From: Paraescarpia echinospica | Lineage: Eukaryota > Annelida > Polychaeta > Sabellida > Siboglinidae | Assembly: GCA_020002185.1 (NCBI GenBank) | Contig: CM034532.1 | Coordinates: 32,087,577-32,151,576, forward strand | Reading direction: 5' to 3' | DNA: 64,000 bases | DNA letters: not shown here | Below: more model-generated notes on this DNA | Seen by the model: the letters and a program-made list of their open reading frames with translations, nothing else | The model's database searches: none | Told to the model about the DNA's origin: nothing | Numbering within the stretch: the stretch's first letter is position 1

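Larger units (their letters stand above)
59240..62026 (-). mobile_element. Penelope-like retroelement, decayed and interrupted
   Basis: Read on the - strand, from 62026 down to 59250, the parts occur in the order expected of a Penelope-like element: N-terminal region, reverse transcriptase, then a GIY-YIG endonuclease. The copy is interrupted at 60028-61122 by a TA-flanked TIR element and borders another at 62027-62865. Stops and frameshifts show it is inactive. It lies antisense in talin intron 15. Confidence 0.85.

Noticed and set aside
63953..63960. Alternative acceptors TAG (63953) or GCAG (63967) for exon 16
   Set aside because: TAG gives a cysteine-rich peptide unlike talin, and GCAG is in the wrong phase for the two bases left by exon 15.

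Overview
The window is animal (bilaterian, invertebrate-type) nuclear DNA. It holds the 5' part of one large gene on the + strand, talin, the integrin-activating cytoskeletal adaptor. Fifteen coding exons with consistent splice sites and phases can be placed between 1652 and 59046. Joined, they encode the first 590 residues of talin: the F0, F1, F2 and F3 parts of the FERM head, the head-rod linker and the start of rod domain R1. A sixteenth exon probably starts at 63961 and runs off the window. No bacterial-style genes, operons, CRISPR arrays or rRNA genes are seen. The species cannot be fixed. The single vertebrate-like talin, tRNA-derived SINEs, a Penelope-like element and many intronic minisatellites would fit a mollusc or another lophotrochozoan, but that is inference.

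Layout: 1-1637 is the upstream region or the intron before the start codon. 1652-4520 carries exons 1-3, with a 26-bp minisatellite reaching almost to exon 3. Intron 3 (4521-12009) has a TIR element with a hAT-like element inside it, a 2.4-kb 34-bp minisatellite and a SINE. Intron 4 (12160-32859) has LINE tails, a 79-bp and a 92-bp array and a short Tigger-like element. 32860-45246 carries exons 5-10. Their introns contain a 60-bp array, rearranged LINE fragments, a small TIR element, and 20-bp and 22-bp arrays. Intron 10 (45247-52647) has 32-, 59- and 86-bp arrays. 52648-59046 carries exons 11-15. Intron 15 holds a decayed Penelope-like retroelement on the - strand, interrupted by one TA-flanked TIR element and bounded by another.

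The exons encode one protein. F0 and F1 make the N-terminal lobe, with the basic F1 loop. F2 and F3 bind acidic membrane lipids and the integrin beta tail. The linker leads to the rod. The introns are a museum of mobile elements and tandem arrays: minisatellites alone cover roughly 14 kb. I found no convincing novel gene system. The most unusual features are the minisatellite load of this one gene, the nested elements in introns 3 and 15, and a convergent LINE pair in intron 6 that could fold into a long RNA hairpin beside exon 7.
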